Shown in pieces: positions 5,884 to 6,271 of a stretch of DNA of 6,271 bases; within the stretch, counting starts at the first letter, position 1; each line of letters opens with the position of its first letter. The DNA comes from Candidatus Cloacimonadota bacterium (GTDB lineage Bacteria; Cloacimonadota; Cloacimonadia; Cloacimonadales; Cloacimonadaceae), in assembly GCA_023228285.1 (NCBI GenBank), contig JALOBM010000103.1, forward strand, positions 1 through 6,271, read 5' to 3'. The translations under genes and the position numbers were made by a program. Under the pieces are notes generated by a model. It had not been told where the DNA came from. It searched no databases and worked only from the letters and a program-made list of their open reading frames with translations.

Positions 5884-6271
5884 ATGCAGCCGAAAAATGA
5901 TTCTTTAAAAACGTCCCAATTTGGCACACATGTTAAAACATTTGAAGCAGCCACATTACTGTTGAGCGTTATAGTTTCCGGTTTATCGGCAATAATCTCA
6001 ATGCAGATTCTGGTAAAAACCGGTTTTGGTGCAAATACATCTATACTCGGTGCAATTATTGCCATGTCGCTTGCACGGATCCCTTTTGCGAAGATGGATA
6101 AATTCCGTTCACTGGACCGCCAGAATCTTGTCCAGACAATGTGTTCAGGTGCTGCTTTTGCCGCATCCAACTGCGGAATACTTGCAGTTGGTATTCTGTA
6201 TTATGTCGACGGGGCGATGCAGTATGTCCCATATATGCTTGTGGGTGCGTTATGTGCGACATGCATAAGCG
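5884..6271 (+). CDS. OPT-like family transporter, N-terminal part cut by window edge
   Basis: The reading frame from ATG at 5884 stays open to the right edge: 129 codons plus one base, so only the N-terminal portion is present. Hydrophobic stretches at about residues 20-41, 49-65, 88-107 and 113-129 are probable membrane helices. The segments [20 protein letters not shown] (47-66) and [20 protein letters not shown] (74-93) recall bacterial members annotated in the oligopeptide transporter (OPT) superfamily, where a conserved N(T/S)..GA...RI and F(R/K)S..RQN.VQT pattern occurs. Family knowledge: OPT proteins are proton-coupled importers of oligopeptides or metal-chelate complexes in the cytoplasmic membrane. 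The gene lies 62 bp after the NicX-like gene, probably in one operon, so the transporter may bring in the substrate of that enzyme. The family call rests on pattern memory over a partial protein; membrane location is well supported and the cargo is not readable. Confidence 0.72.
   Translation, partial: MQPKNDSLKTSQFGTHVKTFEAATLLLSVIVSGLSAIISMQILVKTGFGANTSILGAIIAMSLARIPFAKMDKFRSLDRQNLVQTMCSGAAFAASNCGILAVGILYYVDGAMQYVPYMLVGALCATCIS

Noticed and set aside
5345..5929. Open frame of 194 codons on the minus strand opposite the NicX-like gene
   Set aside because: It is antisense to a gene with clear conserved motifs, runs across the next gene's ribosome site, and its translation shows no recognisable domain.

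Overview
The window looks like chromosomal DNA of a bacterium with strong Gram-positive-style Shine-Dalgarno sites (one is AGGAGGTGA, a full match to the anti-SD) and moderate GC content with AT-rich intergenic stretches. A PepV-type dipeptidase, a PucR-type regulator and an OPT-like transporter together would suit a peptide- or amino-acid-using anaerobe, for example Clostridia-like Bacillota or Synergistota. This placement is inference; nothing in the window fixes the taxon. I see no mobile element, CRISPR array, tRNA or rRNA.

Layout. (1) Positions 1-1024, minus strand: the N-terminal 341 residues of a membrane-bound diguanylate cyclase (six predicted membrane helices, then a GGDEF domain), cut by the left window edge. 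(2) 1025-1304: an intergenic stretch with a long hairpin just after the dipeptidase gene, two short palindromes and short direct repeats. (3) 1305-4314, minus strand: a two-gene operon in which a PucR-family regulator (GTG start) is followed one base after its stop codon by a PepV-like M20 dipeptidase with all expected zinc ligands. (4) 4315-4756: a divergent control region of about 440 bp with several short inverted repeats, one inside the spacer of the likely pucR promoter. (5) 4757-6271, plus strand: a protein of the M29 aminopeptidase / NicX superfamily, then, 62 bp on, the start of an OPT-like transporter cut by the right edge.

How the parts may work together. The head-to-head arrangement suggests the PucR-type protein controls both its own operon and the divergent metalloprotein-transporter operon. 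The transporter could import a peptide or peptide-like compound, PepV would cleave dipeptides in the cytoplasm, and the NicX-like protein would act on the imported compound or a product of it. The most interesting observation is that the M29-like protein has a non-peptidase set of metal-ligand residues. Read against the M29 motifs as I remember them, E/E/H/HxD is changed to Q/H/E/HxD, which leaves a 2-His-1-carboxylate set like that of the ring-cleaving iron enzyme NicX. An automatic label of 'leucyl aminopeptidase' could therefore be wrong.
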